Source: a virus. Taken from it: DNA of 40,561 nt. A program made the translations under genes and the position numbers. Positions 38,845 to 40,561 of the stretch are shown here, in pieces; position 1 is the stretch's first letter, and each line of letters starts with the position of its first letter. A model generated the notes under the pieces. The model saw nothing but the letters and a program-made list of their open reading frames with translations, did not search any database and was not told the DNA's origin. The stretch lies in IMG/VR virus record IMGVR_UViG_3300045741_000179, positions 1-40,561 of that record. One strand, written 5' to 3'.

Positions 38845-38934
38845 CTAAAAGTAGTCAGTGAAATGAAAACCACGCAAATAGTTAATTCTTTCCCTGACTA
38901 CTTTCAATTTATAATTTGATTGCGTGATTTCCAT
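38845..38934 (-). CDS. Possible 29-aa leader peptide
   Basis: An ORF starting ATG at 38934 encodes MEITQSNYKLKVVRERINYL and RGFHFTDYF. The ATG is 7 bases from the last base of the TATAAT (38941), i.e. at the predicted transcription start, so it would be leaderless. Both arms of an 11-bp inverted repeat lie inside it, and it ends 12 bases before the initiator gene at 38833. It may couple to or attenuate initiator translation, or be untranslated. Confidence 0.35.
   Translation of the reverse strand: MEITQSNYKLKVVRERINYLRGFHFTDYF
38848..38904. repeat. Inverted repeat in the initiator leader
   Basis: AAAGTAGTCAG (38848..38858) and CTGACTACTTT (38894..38904) are perfectly complementary over 11 bases with 35 bases between. 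It lies in the 5' leader of the replication gene, so it could fold in RNA or serve as a dimeric operator. CACGCAA/TTGCGTG (38871..38877 and near 38920) is a shorter second pair. Confidence 0.6.
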
Positions 38935-38940
38935 GTGATT

Positions 38941-38969
38941 ATTATAATACTAATAAATTTTAGTGCAAA
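38941..38969 (-). promoter_or_regulatory. Leftward sigma70 promoter of the replication operon
   Basis: On the minus strand TTTGCA (38964..38969) or TTGCAC one base over, then 17 or 16 bases, TATAAT (38941..38946). It would drive the initiator and then the SPFH, RtcB and phosphoesterase genes. It has the same DnaA-box-containing 17 bases upstream as the structural promoter. Confidence 0.7.
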
Positions 38970-38978
38970 CATCTGACC

Positions 38979-38987
38979 TGTGGATAA
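38979..38987 (-). promoter_or_regulatory. DnaA-box (TTATCCACA) upstream of the replication promoter
   Basis: The minus strand reads AAAAGTTATCCACAGGT (38976..38992), identical over 17 bases to the site at 28038..28054. The box is 9 bases from the -35. Its position just before the replication operon would suit DnaA-linked control or host-dependent origin function. Confidence 0.6.
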
Positions 38988-38990
38988 CTT

Positions 38991-39074
38991 TTAATAATGT
39001 GGACTTCCACTGATTAAAGCACAGAACATAAAGACTAGATAGAAGATGATGATGAATAAGAGGAGGTATTTCAT
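38991..39074 (-). CDS. 27-aa hydrophobic peptide
   Basis: The ATG at 39074 overlaps the TGA of the 92-aa gene (ATGA), and the ORF encodes MKYLLLFIIIFYLVFMFCAL followed by ISGSPHY, one membrane-spanning helix. It is the last gene of the wrap-around recombination operon and ends 2 bases before the DnaA-box. The ATGA coupling supports translation. Function unknown. Confidence 0.5.
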   Translation of the reverse strand: MKYLLLFIIIFYLVFMFCALISGSPHY

Positions 39075-39349
39075 TTCCTTTTCTTAGTTATCGTTGGTAA
39101 GGGGGTGATAAGAACTGGGATAATTTCGTATGGGGCTTTAAATACATCATATAGACTACTTATGTCGAAAACTATGGCTTGTCGACCTACTATATATTTC
39201 TTAGCTTCGTCTGTTGTGCCAAAGATTAGTAAAGGTTCATTCAAGACATCCAAGTCCTTACCTTCCCAAACTACCTTATATCCTCTTATCCCCTTCTGTT
39301 TGTTTTGTTTAAGACTAACGCTCTCGTGTTTACTCGTTTGTTTAGACAT
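39071..39349 (-). CDS. Hypothetical 92-aa protein
   Basis: The product (MSKQTSKHESVSLKQNKQKG, GYKVVWEGKDLDVLNEPLLI) is basic at both ends with a mixed alpha/beta middle (IFGTTDEAKKYIVGRQAIVF). No family is recognised. It is expressed in the early wrap-around operon, ahead of the 27-aa peptide. Confidence 0.55.
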   Translation of the reverse strand: MSKQTSKHESVSLKQNKQKGIRGYKVVWEGKDLDVLNEPLLIFGTTDEAKKYIVGRQAIVFDISSLYDVFKAPYEIIPVLITPLPTITKKRK

Positions 39350-39365
39350 TTTATTTGGTGGGGGT

Positions 39366-39569
39366 TTAAAAACTACAATCTCTTGGGGATAGAGCTTTAA
39401 ATACTGCTAATAAATTTTCTTTATCAACCATTGCTGTCATTTTCTCTTCTTTTCCTTTAGATTCAATTTTTAGAATAATAAAAACAAATTCATTATTCTC
39501 TTGAAAGGTAACAGAACCATTATCGGTAAAATATTCAGAACTCTGACTGTCTATTGTTAATTTTTTCAT
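39366..39569 (-). CDS. Hypothetical 67-aa protein
   Basis: The product (MKKLTIDSQSSEYFTDNGSV, TFQENNEFVFIILKIESKGK) is beta-rich, followed by a helix (KENLLAVFKALSPRDCSF). No domain is known. It adjoins the 70-aa CxxC protein (5 bases), so it is part of the same transcript. Confidence 0.55.
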   Translation of the reverse strand: MKKLTIDSQSSEYFTDNGSVTFQENNEFVFIILKIESKGKEEKMTAMVDKENLLAVFKALSPRDCSF

Positions 39570-39574
39570 TCTCT

Positions 39575-39787
39575 TTAGGCGTTGTCGCCGATTAGGTTAG
39601 TAAATTTACCCTTACAACATTTGCAGATAATAAAGTCATCTTTAAATTGTTCCTTATTTATTGCGACTTTTTGTGTAATATCTAACACCAACTTGTCTAC
39701 ACTATCGAAACTATGACCAAAAGTTTTACAAAACAATCTTGCCACGTTTGGTTTTAGTTTACTCCAGTTTGCGTGTGCGTTCTTCAT
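39575..39787 (-). CDS. Hypothetical 70-aa protein with CKCC motif
   Basis: The product begins MKNAHANWSKLKPNVARLFC and ends DDFIICKCCKGKFTNLIGDN. The C-x-CC and K/F context could be part of a zinc site, though a second pair is missing unless Cys20 contributes. It is located between a zinc-rich protein gene and small unknowns. Confidence 0.5.
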   Translation of the reverse strand: MKNAHANWSKLKPNVARLFCKTFGHSFDSVDKLVLDITQKVAINKEQFKDDFIICKCCKGKFTNLIGDNA

Positions 39788-39804
39788 TTTATTTATCGCT
39801 AAGG

Positions 39805-40461
39805 TTAGTTAATAAGTCGTCTAAAATCTTCCAGTGCTTTGTTGTATCCGACCTTGAACCATTTATCACTTGGGTCTTTGCCGTCCTCCAACGCATCATC
39901 AGAATATTCTTCACCTCTTGTAAGTTCCCTTACTCGCTTTCGCTCATCTTGGCGAGCTTGGGTTAGAACGGTGCGGATAAATTTCTTACAGTCGTAATGA
40001 TTATCAATAGTCCCATCAATCTTTACACCATTTCTTTTTATAAGTTTCTCAAATTCTAACTCCCACTTTGATTCCTCATTGGAGGGGGCGTTACCTTTTT
40101 CTTTTGCAATATTAAGCACTTCTTTTACGGTTTGTCCGTCTGACGTATCATTTGCCTTAGCTTTCTTATAAATATCAAAAGAGTTTTTCTTAGTGGAGGG
40201 GGAAGAATGACACTTACAACAACACTTACAACCAAATTTTTCCTCTATACTTTTACAATCTTCAAATTCATCGGGAAAACAGTTGCCACATTTCACTGTT
40301 TGTCCGATTTGCATATAGTTTATTTTCTCCCCAGCGGACAGTTTAGAGTCGGCGAGTTCACAATATCTCCCACATCCACCTAGTCCAGCACAAAAGTATT
40401 TACCTTTAGGTTCATCCCATACGACTTCTTTGCTACAACATTTTGATTTTAAGTTTGTCAT
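39805..40461 (-). CDS. Cysteine-rich zinc-ribbon protein, 218 aa
   Basis: The N-terminal region MTNLKSKCCSKEVVWDEPKG then KYFCAGLGGCGRYCELADSK has paired cysteines typical of a zinc ribbon. A second cluster follows (VKCGNCFPDEFEDC, KFGCKCCCKCHSS), and then a helical charged part (TVLTQARQDERKRVRELTRG). I use the ATG at 40461. A longer frame from 40506 adds 15 residues overlapping the 33-aa gene. This ATG lies within the terminal repeat, one base from the variant site. Function unknown; nucleic-acid binding is possible. Confidence 0.6.
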   Translation of the reverse strand: MTNLKSKCCSKEVVWDEPKGKYFCAGLGGCGRYCELADSKLSAGEKINYMQIGQTVKCGNCFPDEFEDCKSIEEKFGCKCCCKCHSSPSTKKNSFDIYKKAKANDTSDGQTVKEVLNIAKEKGNAPSNEESKWELEFEKLIKRNGVKIDGTIDNHYDCKKFIRTVLTQARQDERKRVRELTRGEEYSDDALEDGKDPSDKWFKVGYNKALEDFRRLIN

Positions 40462-40561
40462 GTTTTTAAAGTCATTTATCATATTCGTTGATTTTATCTG
40501 TAACAATAAAAATCGAGTCCATTCGAGAACCTAAAGCTTTTATCTTCTCTATTTTTCTAAT
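40446..40561. repeat. Terminal direct repeat, right copy
   Basis: Same sequence as 1..116 apart from g at 40462. It includes the start region of the zinc-ribbon gene and the 33-aa ORF. Taken with the left copy it supports a circular genome of about 40,445 bp. Confidence 0.9.

Noticed and set aside
1-40561. Recoding of TGA or TAG stops
   Set aside because: Genes end on TAA, TGA and TAG at sensible places, with ATGA couplings, and long reading frames carry no in-frame TGA or TAG.
1-40561. Bacteroidota-type TAnnTTTG promoters as evidence for that host
   Set aside because: The clearest promoters are TTGACA/TATAAT types; lack of Shine-Dalgarno sites alone does not fix the host.

Overview
This window is an essentially complete genome of a tailed double-stranded DNA phage, most likely a short-tailed podovirus-like phage from an environmental metagenome. 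The first and last 116 bases are the same apart from one base, so the molecule is circular or circularly permuted with a unit of about 40,445 bp. It is AT-rich, uses the standard stop codons, and is transcribed almost entirely leftward; a RusA-like resolvase is the only well-supported rightward gene. I see no integrase, lysogeny repressor, DNA polymerase or RNA polymerase. It probably relies on host replication and transcription, which fits several sigma70-type promoters, one of them a perfect TTGACA-17-TATAAT. Most start codons follow A/T-only leaders (aaaaatATG, ataATG) with no Shine-Dalgarno sequence. That points to a host lineage with little use of Shine-Dalgarno signals, for example Bacteroidota or some candidate-phyla bacteria. 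The E. coli-type promoters argue against the classical Bacteroidota TAnnTTTG promoter, so the host stays open.

Layout, in the direction of transcription (right to left). From a promoter at 38.95 kb: a replisome-organiser-like initiator containing iteron-like GTTATCA repeats (a candidate origin), an SPFH/prohibitin-like membrane protein, several small unknowns, a full-length RtcB RNA ligase and a calcineurin-like phosphoesterase. From a promoter at 33.98 kb: a possible secreted peptide, a divergent GroES/GroEL pair, small unknowns, then small and large terminase and two tRNA genes (Gln-TTG and a short-armed Trp-CCA). From the consensus promoter at 28.0 kb: portal, scaffold, major capsid protein, decoration proteins, head-tail and tail proteins, two copies of an adaptor-plus-collagen-like-fibre cassette (one fibre extraordinarily cysteine-rich), a transglycosylase-domain virion protein and a GT2 glycosyltransferase. 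The lysis genes follow: a membrane/coiled-coil protein, a papain-like peptidase with a peptidoglycan-binding domain, and a holin candidate. At 5.77-6.35 kb lies a small cassette with an HNH-like protein that, unlike the rest, has strong Shine-Dalgarno sites. It is followed by a methyltransferase/glycosyltransferase fusion.

From a promoter near 3.44 kb, leftward and across the circular junction to about 39.0 kb: ribbon-helix-helix and membrane peptides, RecT, a YqaJ-type exonuclease, an SSB-tail protein, HTH proteins, a NinB-like protein and zinc-binding unknowns.

How it fits together: RecT, exonuclease, SSB-like protein and RusA form a recombination module that can build concatemers for the terminase. 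GroES/GroEL probably help fold virion proteins. RtcB, the phosphoesterase and the tRNAs suggest RNA or tRNA repair during infection. Two promoters share an identical 17-bp sequence containing a DnaA-box (TTATCCACA) just upstream of -35 and a third has a near match, which hints at a common regulator or DnaA control.
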